From positions 329,702 to 393,701 of the forward strand of contig NZ_FUYE01000005.1 in the NCBI RefSeq assembly GCF_900167535.1: DNA of 64,000 nucleotides, in the 5' to 3' direction. This document shows positions 7,570 to 17,793 of the stretch, one piece after another (within the stretch, counting starts at the first letter, position 1; each line of letters starts with the position of its first letter). The notes beneath the pieces were generated by a model. That model was given only the letters and a program-made list of their open reading frames with translations. It made no database searches and had not been told where the DNA came from. Source of the stretch: Prosthecobacter debontii (GTDB lineage: Bacteria > Verrucomicrobiota > Verrucomicrobiia > Verrucomicrobiales > Verrucomicrobiaceae). The position numbers and the translations under genes are program-made.

Positions 7570-9387
7570 ATGCCCCCCGCCATTTCCCCGCCAAACGTTC
7601 TTTCTGCCCCATCGGCTAGCCGCAAGGCGAAAGACGTTTGGCTGGGATGGCATCCCGCCGTAGTCGGAGTGCTGGTCTTCCTCCTCTTCGCTGTCCCTGC
7701 GCTAGCGGTCATTTGGAACGTGCACGAGCGAGCTGAGTTGGTTCTGGAGGAGTCGATCAAAAGCAATCTAATTTCTGCTGCCAAAAGCATCGCTGAGGTG
7801 GTGGATGGGGATACTCATGGGCAGTTTCAGCGCCAGGATCAGGAAGCCAGTGCTCCTTATCATCAGGCCATTATGCACATGGAACGCATGAAAGATGCCT
7901 TGAATACCCAGGGCATGATTCGCTTCGTTTATACCTGCGTCCAAAAAGATGATCAGATCTATTTGGTCTTGGATCCGACACCGCCCGGAGATGCCGATCA
8001 TGATGGCCAGGATGACAAAGCCCACATCATGGAAAGCTATGATGAAGCGAGCGCCACGCTGAGGGATGTTTTGGTCAGTGGGGTGGCAGCGGTGGACACG
8101 ACACCTTACACGGACCGTTGGGGAACCTTCTTGAGCGGCTATGCGCCGATATTTGACTCTCGCCGAAATGTCGTGGCTGTCGTCGGTGTGGATATGGAGC
8201 TGAAGGATTACCAGCTTCAGTTACGCGGACTGCATCATGTGACGAGATTGAGTGCGATCGGTTCGGTTTTTCTGGCCATCCTCGCCGGCATTTTTATGGC
8301 CGGCTACCACCGCAGGCTGCAAAAAACGATCGGGCAGACAGTCATCGCTCGTGATGCAGCGCTGGCAGCCTCCCAAGCCAAAAGTCAATTCCTGGCGGCC
8401 ATGAGCCACGAACTTCGAACCCCGATGAATGCGGTGATCGGGTTGAGTGAAATCTTGGCTGATACCCCGTTGAATGAGCAGCAGACGGAATTCGTCGAGA
8501 CCATCCGCCGCTCAGGGGATTCGTTGCTTCAGATGATCACTGACATTCTGGATTTCAGTCAGTTGGATGCGACGGGCATTACGGTAAAAACCACACCCGT
8601 GGCTCCACGTGCGCTCTTGGCTGGACTGCAGGAGCAGTTTGAGCCTCTCGCTCGTCAGAAAGGGCTGCGCATTCATTTTGAAACCAGCCCGAAATGCCCC
8701 ACCAAGGTCCTGATGGATGGTGACCGTGTCCGTCAAGTCTTGAGACACTTGATCGCCAATGCGGTGAAATTCACCGATCAAGGCAGTGTGAAGGTGCATT
8801 TGGATGTCACCGAGGGCACTAGCCTGCACTTTAAAGTGTCCGATACGGGGATTGGTATTGGCGGTGAACAGAAGACCATACTTTTCCAGCCGTTCAATCA
8901 GGCCGACTTTACCAATACACGTCGTCATGGCGGCATGGGCATCGGATTGGCTTTGTGCAAAAAACTCAGCCAGGCCATGGGGGGACGTCTATGGATGAAC
9001 ACGGTCGAAGGGAAGGGCACTGATTTCCATTTGGTGTTACCCTGTCGCTTCGTAGCAGAGGTGCCTCCGCAAGAGCTCCAACAAGCCATCGTCTTAACTC
9101 AAGAGCGCATGACCGGGATCATCGTTCGTGGGTTCTTGTCGAAACAAGGATGTCATGTGCGTTTGGTAAAGTCCTTGGGAGAGCTTGAAGTCGCGTTGCA
9201 TCAGCAACCTGCATCGCTCATTCTCGCCGATGTGCATTTGGAGGGTGTGGAAAAGCTTCCGGCCCTCTGTGGCGGGTCTGTTCGAGTGATCGGATTGAAC
9301 GCGGAGTTGGAAGATCAAGTCCTGCCGGGATTTGAGACCATTCTTGCGAGTCCAGTCACACCTGCGGCGTTGAAAGAGGTGCTGTAA
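7570..9387 (+). CDS. Membrane hybrid histidine kinase with degenerate receiver
   Basis: A 605-residue inner-membrane sensor kinase. Two membrane segments, about residues 28-50 and 224-248, enclose a periplasmic sensor of about 170 residues with dCache-like features. The HisKA box MSHELRTPMN carries the phosphorylatable histidine at residue 280. The ATPase domain shows the N box NAVKFTD near 397, DTGIGIG near 425 and GMGIGLAL near 456. The C-terminal 100 residues resemble a receiver, with LILADVHLEG offering an aspartate near 553, but the acidic pair of strand 1 is replaced by TQERM, so it may not accept phosphate. It lies between two leftward EPS blocks and may control them. No response regulator gene is adjacent. 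Confidence 0.85.
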   Translation: MPPAISPPNVLSAPSASRKAKDVWLGWHPAVVGVLVFLLFAVPALAVIWNVHERAELVLEESIKSNLISAAKSIAEVVDGDTHGQFQRQDQEASAPYHQAIMHMERMKDALNTQGMIRFVYTCVQKDDQIYLVLDPTPPGDADHDGQDDKAHIMESYDEASATLRDVLVSGVAAVDTTPYTDRWGTFLSGYAPIFDSRRNVVAVVGVDMELKDYQLQLRGLHHVTRLSAIGSVFLAILAGIFMAGYHRRLQKTIGQTVIARDAALAASQAKSQFLAAMSHELRTPMNAVIGLSEILADTPLNEQQTEFVETIRRSGDSLLQMITDILDFSQLDATGITVKTTPVAPRALLAGLQEQFEPLARQKGLRIHFETSPKCPTKVLMDGDRVRQVLRHLIANAVKFTDQGSVKVHLDVTEGTSLHFKVSDTGIGIGGEQKTILFQPFNQADFTNTRRHGGMGIGLALCKKLSQAMGGRLWMNTVEGKGTDFHLVLPCRFVAEVPPQELQQAIVLTQERMTGIIVRGFLSKQGCHVRLVKSLGELEVALHQQPASLILADVHLEGVEKLPALCGGSVRVIGLNAELEDQVLPGFETILASPVTPAALKEVL

Positions 9388-9419
9388 ACGCTAACCCTTC
9401 CGAGGAAAGGGCGTAGCGT
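9388..9419 (+). terminator. Hairpin after histidine kinase gene
   Basis: ACGCTA and TAGCGT arms enclose an inner CCCTT/AAGGG pairing immediately after the stop codon at 9387. No T-run follows, so it may be a Rho-dependent or structural end rather than an intrinsic terminator. The remaining bases to the convergent GT2 stop at 9575 show no gene. Confidence 0.4.
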
Positions 9420-9574
9420 TCGACGCCGTGCGATGTGTAAACTTATTGAGCCTTGGGCCCAATTTGAGGCCGCTAGGTAGAACGTTTGCCCAGAAGACCA
9501 CGTCAATCACTTCGCAACGCGAATGTGATCCTCGATCGGGCAAGCTTATAGCAACGTAACGGTTCCCCACTCAC

Positions 9575-10444
9575 TCAAGCTGTGTGGGTTTCGTGCCAGC
9601 CCTGGCGAAAACCAGCCAGCTTACCCCGGCGCTGCTGCCAGCGGATATGCAGCGCGTGCGGAAGTTCCCGCAAACGATGCTGGCGGAGACAATACGCAGC
9701 GTCGTGGCGCAAGTCGCTGATGAAGCCCAGGAAGACGGTCTTCAGCCAACGAAACTCCTGTGGGGATCTTTGCCATGCGCGGCCAATCGCGCGCGCATCT
9801 CCGAAAGATCGGCGATAGCTTTGTTCAGGCGTATAATTGTGGCTGTGCATGGCCAGGGATTCCGGCACATAGTGGACGTGGTAACCCTGCTGCTTACACC
9901 AACGCGTGTATTCGTCGTCTTCGGCGTATTGGAGGTCTTCCCGGAAGCCGCGTTGACTCCACACATCCTTGCGCAGGCCGCTGCTGACCATGCTGAAAAA
10001 GTGATCCCAATGTATGGATTCACGATTTTCACCGAAGCAGCGATCATAGTCGCAAGCGAAAACAGCCTGACAATCTGGACGCGGAATTTGCCGACCAAAG
10101 CACGCTCCCACCGCGGGATCTTGAAGCGCTTCAACCAGCGGCCGCAGCCAGTTGGGGCCTTGCGGTGTGGCGTCGGCATTGAGGAAAATGCAGATTTCTC
10201 CACGAGCGAGCCGCATCCCCTGGTTCATCACTCGGCTGGGGTTGTATTCTTCAGGTCGTATCTGAACGAATTCTGCGGGGCGCGCGGCACGAATCAGCTC
10301 CTGTGAGCCATCCGTGCTGCCACTGTCGATGACAATCAGTTCCCAGTCCGTGTATTCCTGAGATTGCAGGGCAGCTAAGGTGTCTCCGAGAGCCCAAGCC
10401 TCGTTGAAACTGCGCATGATGATGCTGACGAGAGGGTCCTTCAT
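9575..10444 (-). CDS. GT2 family glycosyltransferase (rhamnosyltransferase-like)
   Basis: A 289-residue GT-A enzyme. It begins DPLVSIIMRSFNEAWALGDTL, has VIDSGSTDGSQELI near residue 40 for donor nucleotide binding, and FLNADATP near residue 90 as the DXD-like metal site. The acidic EDDEYTRWC near residue 170 is the expected catalytic-base region. It probably adds a sugar in the cytoplasm to the EPS repeat unit. Its start overlaps the stop of the flippase gene by 4 bases, and it is the last gene of this leftward block. Confidence 0.85.
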   Translation of the reverse strand: MKDPLVSIIMRSFNEAWALGDTLAALQSQEYTDWELIVIDSGSTDGSQELIRAARPAEFVQIRPEEYNPSRVMNQGMRLARGEICIFLNADATPQGPNWLRPLVEALQDPAVGACFGRQIPRPDCQAVFACDYDRCFGENRESIHWDHFFSMVSSGLRKDVWSQRGFREDLQYAEDDEYTRWCKQQGYHVHYVPESLAMHSHNYTPEQSYRRSFGDARAIGRAWQRSPQEFRWLKTVFLGFISDLRHDAAYCLRQHRLRELPHALHIRWQQRRGKLAGFRQGWHETHTA

Positions 10445-12009
10445 ATAGGGATGACGACGGAGACCTTAGTGACGCGCTTGCGGATGAAACGACGTTTGAT
10501 TTTTTGCCGTTCATCTCGGCTCATGGCCAGGAACCACAGCGATACGAGGGCGACAACACCGGCGATGGAACCTTCACTCAACAACACCAGCAGAGGATGC
10601 CCATCTGGAATCAGCGGTAGATTTTTCAAAAGCAGAAGTGCGGCCAGAACTGGCAGTGAGGCTGTCCAAGCAGGCAGCACGGTTTTCCTTAAAAGGGCGA
10701 GGCTACTCATGCCCGATTCACGGGCCTGCCATGGCCACAGATAGAGCCAGCCCAACCATAAGGTCGGGATTAAAGAACCGAGAGCGACAGCGGTCACGCT
10801 CTTGAGCCACATCACCAGTCCTACGCTCAGCACGAGATTGGCACCTGCCTCGGCCAGCCCTAACCACATCAGCTTCTTCTCGTGGCCGGTCATGATGAAG
10901 ACGCGCTTCGACACGCTATGAGTTAGGATGGTGGTGTAATACCAGACGAGGAGAATCTGTCCGGTGAGCCAAGTTTCATGGGTCAGTGCGGCATCGCCCG
11001 TGAGGAGATGCAACAATTCATCCAAATAGAAAGCACACATCAAATATAATGGTGTTGCGATGAGAATACTCCAGCGTGTGCCCTGCACCAAGAGGGCTCG
11101 GAGAGCTTCGTGCTGAGCGCCGGCATGCAAGTGGGCAGCCACAGGTGAGAGGGTGTCCTGAACTTGGCGGGTGAATTCTCGGAAGACTTCAGCGACCTTC
11201 GCACCTGATTGATAAAGGGCGATAGCGGCCACGCCCAGAGCACTGGTGATGACGAGTTGGTCGGTTTTGCCTAACACCAAGTTGGTGGCTGTGCCCAGAT
11301 ACGCGAAGAGGGAGAAGGCCATGGTGTGGCGCATGGTTCCCATCGCTGCCCAGGTGGGTCGGAGCTTCACTTTCGGCATGCGGCGGAGGGCGAAGAAGGC
11401 GGAAATGCAGTCGGGGGCAAGGGCTGAGCCGAGTGCGATGAGCATGATGCTCAGAAAGCTCCATTGCTTCCACAAGGCGACGAGGATGAGCGCAAGGCGG
11501 GTGACTAAGGCGAGGGTAGTGATCCAATTGACCAGGCTGATGCGCCTCTGCCCACGCAGGATTTCAGGGAAAATGCCCAACGGGAAAGCTAAGCCGATAC
11601 CCACGAAGAAAACCACGAGCACAGTCTTAAACTCAGCCGCCCTCTGGGCTGGCACCCCGCACCACTCCACGAGCCAAGGCGCTGAAAGCAAGGCACCTCC
11701 CGCGAGAAGCACTGCGATGCCCGAATAGAAGATCAGGATGGAACTCAGGACATGACCGAGCTCATCCCACTTATGCTGCACGGAAAGCTCTGCGACTCTT
11801 TTTTGAGCTGCAAAACCGAACCCGAAATCTAAGAGAATGCCATAACCAAAAACGCTCCAAAGCAGCGACCAAAAGCCAAATTCCTCCCGGTCGAAATGCT
11901 GGTAAAGCAGCCGAAAGGTCACGAGCCCCACCGCCATGGCCACGGCGGTGCGTACATAGTTGGAGAGAGTGTCTCTCACCATTTGATGATGAATGTTCGC
12001 TTCAGACAT
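10441..12009 (-). CDS. Wzx-like polysaccharide flippase
   Basis: An integral membrane protein of 522 residues with roughly 12-14 hydrophobic helices, the size and layout of MOP-superfamily oligosaccharide flippases. The N-terminus has the usual first helix after a short amphipathic stretch (VRTAVAMAVGLVTFRLLYQ). It should move the undecaprenyl-linked repeat unit across the inner membrane. The Lys/Arg-rich C-terminal end overlaps the following GT2 gene by 4 bases, and its start overlaps the preceding GT4 by 8 bases. No Wzy-type polymerase is recognisable in the window. Confidence 0.82.
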   Translation of the reverse strand: MSEANIHHQMVRDTLSNYVRTAVAMAVGLVTFRLLYQHFDREEFGFWSLLWSVFGYGILLDFGFGFAAQKRVAELSVQHKWDELGHVLSSILIFYSGIAVLLAGGALLSAPWLVEWCGVPAQRAAEFKTVLVVFFVGIGLAFPLGIFPEILRGQRRISLVNWITTLALVTRLALILVALWKQWSFLSIMLIALGSALAPDCISAFFALRRMPKVKLRPTWAAMGTMRHTMAFSLFAYLGTATNLVLGKTDQLVITSALGVAAIALYQSGAKVAEVFREFTRQVQDTLSPVAAHLHAGAQHEALRALLVQGTRWSILIATPLYLMCAFYLDELLHLLTGDAALTHETWLTGQILLVWYYTTILTHSVSKRVFIMTGHEKKLMWLGLAEAGANLVLSVGLVMWLKSVTAVALGSLIPTLWLGWLYLWPWQARESGMSSLALLRKTVLPAWTASLPVLAALLLLKNLPLIPDGHPLLVLLSEGSIAGVVALVSLWFLAMSRDERQKIKRRFIRKRVTKVSVVIPI

Positions 12010-13285
12010 GACGGGTGGAGTAGGTGGGGGCGGAAACAGAGCGGTAGCGTCCGTTGTGGTGCTCCTCGGCTTGTTGATAAAGAGTCTCTAGGCGCTGATG
12101 AATGCGCTTCCAGTCGTAGTGCGTCCTGGCCTCCATTTGGCCTGCCTGGCCGAGAGCCAAGCAGCGTTCCGGGTGAGCTTTGAGTTCACGAAGGGCGGCG
12201 GTTAGGTCCGCCTCATCATGGAAGAACAAGCCATCACGTTGATGGTTGATGAGCGTTTTCAGACCGCCCACATGACTTGCAATGACAGGCTTGCCTGCGC
12301 TCCAAGCTTCCAGCACGACGATGCCAAAGGGTTCATGCATGGAGGGGAGCACGAAGACATTGCAGGCCTGATAAGCATCCAGCAGAGCAGGATCGTCATT
12401 ACGCAGACCTGGGAGGAGATGAATGCGGGTAGCTAGACCTAATTCCGCGATGCGTGCACGCAGTTTGGCGGCATAGTCAGGCTGGGTTTCTGGGCCGATA
12501 AGGACGAGATGGGCGCTTGCATCTTCCTTGGCCAGGTCAGAGAAGGCATTGACGAGAACCATCTGGTTTTTCTGCGCGTCAATGCGACTGATGTTCATGA
12601 CCAGAAAGGCATCCTGAGGGATGCCGTGTGCGGCGCGGAAGCGGGCTCCTTCGCCCTGAGTGAAGCGGTGACTCTCGACTCCATTCGGGAGGTAATCGAT
12701 TCGATTGTGCTGAAGTTTCTTTTGCGCTGCTTCCAGTTCACTCTGGCCCACACAGATGATCATGTCGGCGTCATCGAGAAGCTGCCTGGAGCGGAAGACT
12801 GCGCCAAAGAGACGCCCCCACTCAAACTTGCCCGAGATGGGCTGGATCATGGTTTGCATCTCCTCGGCGGGAACGTCAAAAACACCGCCGTGGAGGGAGA
12901 CGACGAGGGGTTTGCGGCGAAGCCGGGCCGCTGTCGCGACCATGCCACCGAGGCGTTTGAGCGAGTGAGCGTGAAAAAGCCGCACGTCCTGCTCACGCAT
13001 CAGAGCTCCGAAGAGGGGCAGGGAAAGCAGATTGCCGCCCTTTTTATCCAGGGCGGCTTTCTCAGCGTCGGTGAGCCCGAAGAACGGATAGCAGTGGCGA
13101 TGTCGCTGCACTTCGATACCCTGGATGATCTCATGGGCCTCATGAGCCAGGGCCATGGAGGTGATGATTCTCGGCTCGAAGCCGGCTTGCTTCTGCTGGC
13201 GGGCGATTTCGGTGATGACAGTCTCCGTGCCTCCCCATTCATGGGACACAAAGCGGCGAGGGACGTGAATGATGCGGGCTGCCAT
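12002..13285 (-). CDS. GT4 family glycosyltransferase
   Basis: A 427-residue GT-B enzyme. The N-terminus has HVPRRFVSHEWGGTETVI, a glycine-rich acceptor loop. The C-terminal domain has VMNISRIDAQKNQ and SMHEPFGIVVLEAWSAGKPVIA, containing the family E-x7-E motif. It is the first gene of a leftward operon with the flippase and GT2. The start codon lies within a 27-base perfect dyad and no Shine-Dalgarno sequence precedes it, suggesting structural control of translation. Substrate unknown. Confidence 0.85.
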   Translation of the reverse strand: MAARIIHVPRRFVSHEWGGTETVITEIARQQKQAGFEPRIITSMALAHEAHEIIQGIEVQRHRHCYPFFGLTDAEKAALDKKGGNLLSLPLFGALMREQDVRLFHAHSLKRLGGMVATAARLRRKPLVVSLHGGVFDVPAEEMQTMIQPISGKFEWGRLFGAVFRSRQLLDDADMIICVGQSELEAAQKKLQHNRIDYLPNGVESHRFTQGEGARFRAAHGIPQDAFLVMNISRIDAQKNQMVLVNAFSDLAKEDASAHLVLIGPETQPDYAAKLRARIAELGLATRIHLLPGLRNDDPALLDAYQACNVFVLPSMHEPFGIVVLEAWSAGKPVIASHVGGLKTLINHQRDGLFFHDEADLTAALRELKAHPERCLALGQAGQMEARTHYDWKRIHQRLETLYQQAEEHHNGRYRSVSAPTYSTRHV

Positions 13286-13310
13286 GGTTCCAAAACTGTC
13301 GTGGAACCAT
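13284..13310 (-). promoter_or_regulatory. Perfect dyad overlapping GT4 start codon
   Basis: Arms ATGGTTCCA (13284-13292) and TGGAACCAT (13302-13310) are separated by 9 bases. On the leftward transcript the second arm contains the first two bases of the GT4 start codon. It could be an mRNA hairpin hiding the start or a symmetric protein-binding site. Confidence 0.5.
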
Positions 13311-13319
13311 CAATGCCGC

Positions 13320-13352
13320 CATCCCCCCAGGTGAGGGGATGCGGTGGAGGGG
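13320..13352. repeat. GC-rich hairpin repeat, copy 2
   Basis: CATCCCCCC and GGGGATG arms followed by CGGTGGAGGGG, matching the layout at 7496-7531. It lies between the leftward GT4 and the rightward H-NOX gene. No coding potential. Confidence 0.5.
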
Positions 13353-13453
13353 CAATTCAGGATATTAATCTGACAATGTTAGGTACATCTTTAGGTTGCT
13401 ATCTGGCCTCATTCAGAAGAGATTTTCCATAATTCAAAGACTTTTCATAAACT

Positions 13454-14005
13454 ATGTATGGCCTCGTCAACAAAGCGGTCGAAGAACTGGTCATTACTCA
13501 ATTCGGTCAGGACAAATGGGAGGCTATCAAAGCCACCGCAGGTGTGGATGTGGAAGTCTTTGTCAGTAATCAAGCCTACCCCGATGAAATCACCTACCGC
13601 CTCGTCGGGGCAGCTAGTGAAGTGCTGAAAATTTCTGCCGAGCAGATTTTAATCGCCTTTGGTGAGCACTGGGTCTTGAAGACCGCGAGTGAAAGTTACG
13701 GCCCAATGATGAAGGCGGGGGGGAAGAACCTGCGCGATTTTCTCATCAACTTGCCTAACTTTCACACGCGCGTGGCCATGATTTACCCCGACCTCAAACC
13801 CCCGCGTTTCGAGTGTTCTGACATTGAGGATAGTTCTCTCAAGCTGCACTATTTCACCCATCGTCCAGGATTGACGACTTTCGTTGTCGGGCTCGTGCAA
13901 GGGCTGGGCAAACTTTTTAACACACCAGCGACATGTGAGATTCTGGCTCGGCAGGATCAAGGCGCCGAGCACGATGTCTTTAAGGTGGCCTGGACTCTAG
14001 TATGA
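13454..14005 (+). CDS. H-NOX haem nitric-oxide/oxygen sensor
   Basis: A stand-alone 183-residue H-NOX (HNOB) protein. It begins MYGLVNKAVEELV as in the family. The proximal haem-ligand histidine is H104 in NLPNFHTRV. The pyrrole-propionate-binding motif, normally Y-x-S-x-R, appears as Y133-F-T135-H-R137, with Thr in place of Ser. Family knowledge: such proteins bind haem and sense NO (or O2) and act through a partner kinase or cyclase. Its stop overlaps by 4 bases the start of a hybrid kinase with an HNOB-associated domain, the expected partner. It is the first gene of the rightward EPS block. Whether it prefers NO or O2 cannot be decided by eye. Confidence 0.92.
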   Translation: MYGLVNKAVEELVITQFGQDKWEAIKATAGVDVEVFVSNQAYPDEITYRLVGAASEVLKISAEQILIAFGEHWVLKTASESYGPMMKAGGKNLRDFLINLPNFHTRVAMIYPDLKPPRFECSDIEDSSLKLHYFTHRPGLTTFVVGLVQGLGKLFNTPATCEILARQDQGAEHDVFKVAWTLV

Positions 14006-17000
14006 CGAACAAGACCATCCCCTTATCACGCGTCATCGAGCTTCCCGGGGAGACTTTCCTCAGGGTCTTCCCATTCTTTTTCGCGTGGGATGAAACTCAG
14101 CGGATTGTGAATTTTGGTCCGTCTTTGGGGAAGATTTGTGAAGATGTCCAACGGGGGATTTGGATCGGAGAGTTATTTGAGATGATCCGACCAGAGGTCG
14201 GTTTTGAAGCAGAAGTCCTGAAGAAACATCTGAAGGAGCTGTTTTTCTTCCGCCATCGGAAAAGCAAAACGAGTTTCCGTGGACAGATCGTCGAACTGCC
14301 GAAATCCGGGGTGATGGTGATGCTCTGCTCCCCGTGGCTGCAAAGCACGGCGGAGATGGAGGCATTGGGAATCACCTTTGAAGACTTTGCAATCCATGAT
14401 TCGTCGCTGGACTTGCTTCAGCTTTTGCAAACTCAGCAGATGGCCAATGAGGATTTGCAGAAGCTGACGAATCGACTCACCGAGCAGCGCTCACTGTTAC
14501 GCCAGCGAGAGGCTGAGTATAAAAAGTTAGCCCTGGTTGCTGCACGCACGGACAACGCGGTCGTGGTGACCGATGCCCAGGGATGCATCGAGTGGGTGAA
14601 TGATGGCTTTGTGCGAATCTCTGGATGGACACTTGAAGAAGTGATGGGCAAAACGCCTGGCAGCGTATTGCAAGGTCCCGATACGGATGCGGTCATGGTG
14701 GCTTACATGCGCCAGCAGTTGCTTGCGGGGAAGGGATTCAAAGGGGAAATTTTGAACTATCACAAAAATGGTTCGCGCTACTGGCTGTCTTTAGAGGTCC
14801 AGCCCATCTTCGATGAAGACGGGAAGGTCACGAACTTCATGGCGATCGAGAGTGATATCACTCAAGAATTGAGGGATAAGAAACGTCGAGACCTGCAATT
14901 CACGGTGTCACGACTTTTGACAGAGGTGAACTCCATCGAGGAGGCCAGTGCTAGGATCATTCAAGATGTCTGTTGTCGGTTAGGTTGGGCGAAGGGTGGG
15001 ATGTGGATGCTGGATGAGGCGCGAGAACACCTCTCGCTTGTGGAAGCTTGGTATGACGAGTCCCAGGATTTGGCCCACTTCGTTCAGACGAGCCGCCAGT
15101 ATGCTTTTATGAAAGGGGTGGGCTTACCCGGGCGTGTGTGGGAAACGGGTAAGAGCGTCTGGATCCCTGATGTGGCTGTAGATTCGGGCTTTCTCCGCGC
15201 TAGCGTGGCTAAGGAGGCCGGACTGCATGGTGGCTTGGCCTTCCCTATTGTGAACCAGGGACGGGTCTTGGGCGTGCTTGAGTTCTTCAGCAGCCGTATT
15301 GAAGAACCGGATGAAAATCTGCTGGAGACGGTCAATGGCATTGGCAATCAATTTGGCCAGTTCTTGGAGCGTAAAAAGGCGGAAGAAGCCCTCCAAGAAG
15401 CGCACACGCTGCAACGTGCCATTTTGGCTGGAGCAACCTATTCCATCATTGCGGCGGATCTGGATGGGACGATCCGAACCTTCAATCACGCGGCTGAGCG
15501 AATGTTAGGTTATCAAGCCGAGGAAATGGTGGGTAAACAAACTCCAGCGATCATTCACCTCAAAGAAGAAATCGAAAAACGTGCTGAACAACTGACTCAA
15601 GAATTAGGTTACCCCGTCGAGCCGGGTTTTGAGACATTCGTGGCCAAAGCGAAACTTGGCACGCCTGATGAAGGAGAATGGACCTACGTGCGGAAAGATG
15701 GCTCGACCTTTCCCGCTTTGCTGTGTGTCACCGCATTGTTTAACTCTCATGGTGTGGTCACAGGCTATATGGGGGTAGCTTCAGACATCACGGAGCGGAA
15801 GCGTGCTGCTGAGGCTCTGGTGGCGGCTAAGGAACTCGCGGAGGCAGCCAATCAGGCCAAGAGTGATTTCTTGGCGACGATGAGCCATGAGATCCGCACG
15901 CCGATGAATGGCATCATCGGGATGTCCTCCTTGCTGCTGGAGTCGCGATTGGAGCCGTCTCAACGAGAGATGACTGAGGCCGTCAGAAACAGTGGCGAAG
16001 CACTCATGACCATCATTGATGATATCCTCGACTTTTCGAAAATCGAAGCTCGACGTTTAGACTTGGTCAATGAAGCGTTTTCGATCGATGCCGTCTTGGA
16101 TGGTGTGGTGGACTTGCTCTACCATAAAGTTCATCAAAAGGGGCTGGAGATGAGCGTGCTCATCGATCCCGATGTGCCTGCGAGTCTGAATGGAGATCCT
16201 GGCCGACTGCGGCAGGTGATTTTGAATCTGGTCGGCAACGCGATCAAATTTACCGACGAAGGCGAGGTCAATGTCTTCGTCAGGCGTGTGCATGAAAAGG
16301 AAGTTGCTCAGGAATTCATTGAGTTCGTGGTGGACGATACTGGTATCGGCATGACCCCTGAACAAATGAGTCGGCTGTTCACGCCGTTCACTCAGGTGGA
16401 CGGGTCTTCGACGCGCCGTTTCGGTGGCACCGGATTAGGCCTGGTCATCAGCAAGCGCCTCGTAGAAATGATGGGCGGCTGCATTGTCGTCGAAAGCACG
16501 CTCCAATATGGCTCTCAGTTCTCATTTCGCATCCCGGTGAGCATCGCTTCAGGGGCCGAGCCGCCAATGCAATGGTCCGACCGCGAGAAGGACCTTCGCG
16601 TTCTTGTGGCGGATGATGTCTTGTTATCTCGCCGTGCAGCGGAGTTGGCTTTGAAAGGCTTGAGTCAGCCTGCCTTGATCGTGGATAATGAAGCCGCTGC
16701 GGTGGCCGCTTTGCTGGATCCACAGAGCGTGTGGGACCTGCTGGTGATCGATCGGCGATTGTTCGGTGATCGCTCCATGGATACACTCAAGATTCTAGAA
16801 AAAGAAAAACGGCGGCCCAAAGTCATTATCCTGGGCCAATTGACCGATAGCGCACGAGAGCGCAGTGCGCTGGGTGGAGTGGATGTGTATTTGCTCAAGC
16901 CCGTCCGTCGCATGCAGTTGCGCCAAGGCTTAAGAGAGGCTTTAGAAGTTAAAGATTCCCCGACCGAAATGGTGTCCAAACCTGCCGTAACCCATGAAAA

Positions 17001-17793
17001 AGCCATGCCTCATTTCCTGATTGTCGAAGACAATGAGGTGAATGCCAGACTGGCGATTTTACATTTAGATAAACTAGGCTTTACCCGAGATGTGGCGCGT
17101 GATGGGGCGGAGGCTGTCGAGCTTTTTGAAAAAGGCATCTATGACGGCATCCTGATGGACTGCCACATGCCTGTGATGGATGGGTATGAGGCGACTCGGC
17201 GTATCCGCGAGATTGAGGCCTCACCTGAATGGCATCGCCCTCGGGTGCGCATCATCGCGATGACCGCCAACGCCATGTCCGGCGAACGCGAGCGGTGTAT
17301 GGAAGCGGGTATGGATGATTACTTGGCCAAACCCCTAAGGGCGGCCATCCTGCTCCAAGCCCTGAGTCATGTGCAGCGGCTGGATGATATTCCTCCTGAG
17401 AAGGAAACCGAAATGCCTCTGGACGCGCAGGATGTTCATGAAGTCATCTCGTCCATCGATCAATTGGCGGAGGAATTGAGTGCGGAAGCGGCGGCTCAAT
17501 TGATCGAAAACTGGCTCAAAGATACACCGGATCGACTGGGGGAGATCAGTGAATTGGCGGGCGGTGGAGACCAGACCAAACTCAAACGTGCGGCTCATTC
17601 TTTGAAAGGTAGCAGTGCGCTTTTTGGGCTCAATGGCATCCGCAATCTATGCCGTGACATTGAGCTGCTTGCAGAAAGAGATCTGACTCCAGGGCAACCT
17701 CTTTTAGCCAGTGCCTTGCATCAGGCCTTTGATGCAGCCGTGCCCTTGCTGCGATCTGAATTGACCCGGCTTCAGCAGACTCCTTCGTCATGA
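14002..17793 (+). CDS. H-NOX-associated hybrid histidine kinase (HNOBA-PAS-GAF-PAS-HK-REC-REC-HPt)
   Basis: A 1263-residue cytoplasmic kinase with no membrane helix. Domain order by rough residues: HNOBA-like 1-135, coiled coil 140-175, PAS 178-290, GAF 295-465, PAS 470-605, HisKA with H629 in [11 protein letters not shown], ATPase with N746 and DDTGIGM near 779, a receiver-like domain 868-985, an intact receiver with D1053 in [11 protein letters not shown], and an HPt domain with H1199 in AAHSLKGSS. In the first receiver-like domain the site is VIDRRLFG and it may be regulatory only. The layout allows an internal His-Asp-His relay to an external regulator. The start overlaps the H-NOX stop, and the end overlaps the next glycosyltransferase by 4 bases, so sensing and EPS genes are co-translated. 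Confidence 0.9.
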   Translation: MTNKTIPLSRVIELPGETFLRVFPFFFAWDETQRIVNFGPSLGKICEDVQRGIWIGELFEMIRPEVGFEAEVLKKHLKELFFFRHRKSKTSFRGQIVELPKSGVMVMLCSPWLQSTAEMEALGITFEDFAIHDSSLDLLQLLQTQQMANEDLQKLTNRLTEQRSLLRQREAEYKKLALVAARTDNAVVVTDAQGCIEWVNDGFVRISGWTLEEVMGKTPGSVLQGPDTDAVMVAYMRQQLLAGKGFKGEILNYHKNGSRYWLSLEVQPIFDEDGKVTNFMAIESDITQELRDKKRRDLQFTVSRLLTEVNSIEEASARIIQDVCCRLGWAKGGMWMLDEAREHLSLVEAWYDESQDLAHFVQTSRQYAFMKGVGLPGRVWETGKSVWIPDVAVDSGFLRASVAKEAGLHGGLAFPIVNQGRVLGVLEFFSSRIEEPDENLLETVNGIGNQFGQFLERKKAEEALQEAHTLQRAILAGATYSIIAADLDGTIRTFNHAAERMLGYQAEEMVGKQTPAIIHLKEEIEKRAEQLTQELGYPVEPGFETFVAKAKLGTPDEGEWTYVRKDGSTFPALLCVTALFNSHGVVTGYMGVASDITERKRAAEALVAAKELAEAANQAKSDFLATMSHEIRTPMNGIIGMSSLLLESRLEPSQREMTEAVRNSGEALMTIIDDILDFSKIEARRLDLVNEAFSIDAVLDGVVDLLYHKVHQKGLEMSVLIDPDVPASLNGDPGRLRQVILNLVGNAIKFTDEGEVNVFVRRVHEKEVAQEFIEFVVDDTGIGMTPEQMSRLFTPFTQVDGSSTRRFGGTGLGLVISKRLVEMMGGCIVVESTLQYGSQFSFRIPVSIASGAEPPMQWSDREKDLRVLVADDVLLSRRAAELALKGLSQPALIVDNEAAAVAALLDPQSVWDLLVIDRRLFGDRSMDTLKILEKEKRRPKVIILGQLTDSARERSALGGVDVYLLKPVRRMQLRQGLREALEVKDSPTEMVSKPAVTHEKAMPHFLIVEDNEVNARLAILHLDKLGFTRDVARDGAEAVELFEKGIYDGILMDCHMPVMDGYEATRRIREIEASPEWHRPRVRIIAMTANAMSGERERCMEAGMDDYLAKPLRAAILLQALSHVQRLDDIPPEKETEMPLDAQDVHEVISSIDQLAEELSAEAAAQLIENWLKDTPDRLGEISELAGGGDQTKLKRAAHSLKGSSALFGLNGIRNLCRDIELLAERDLTPGQPLLASALHQAFDAAVPLLRSELTRLQQTPSS

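Noticed and set aside
12509..13432. Rightward open frame of about 307 codons
   Set aside because: Antisense to the GT4 gene at 12002-13285, which has the family motifs.
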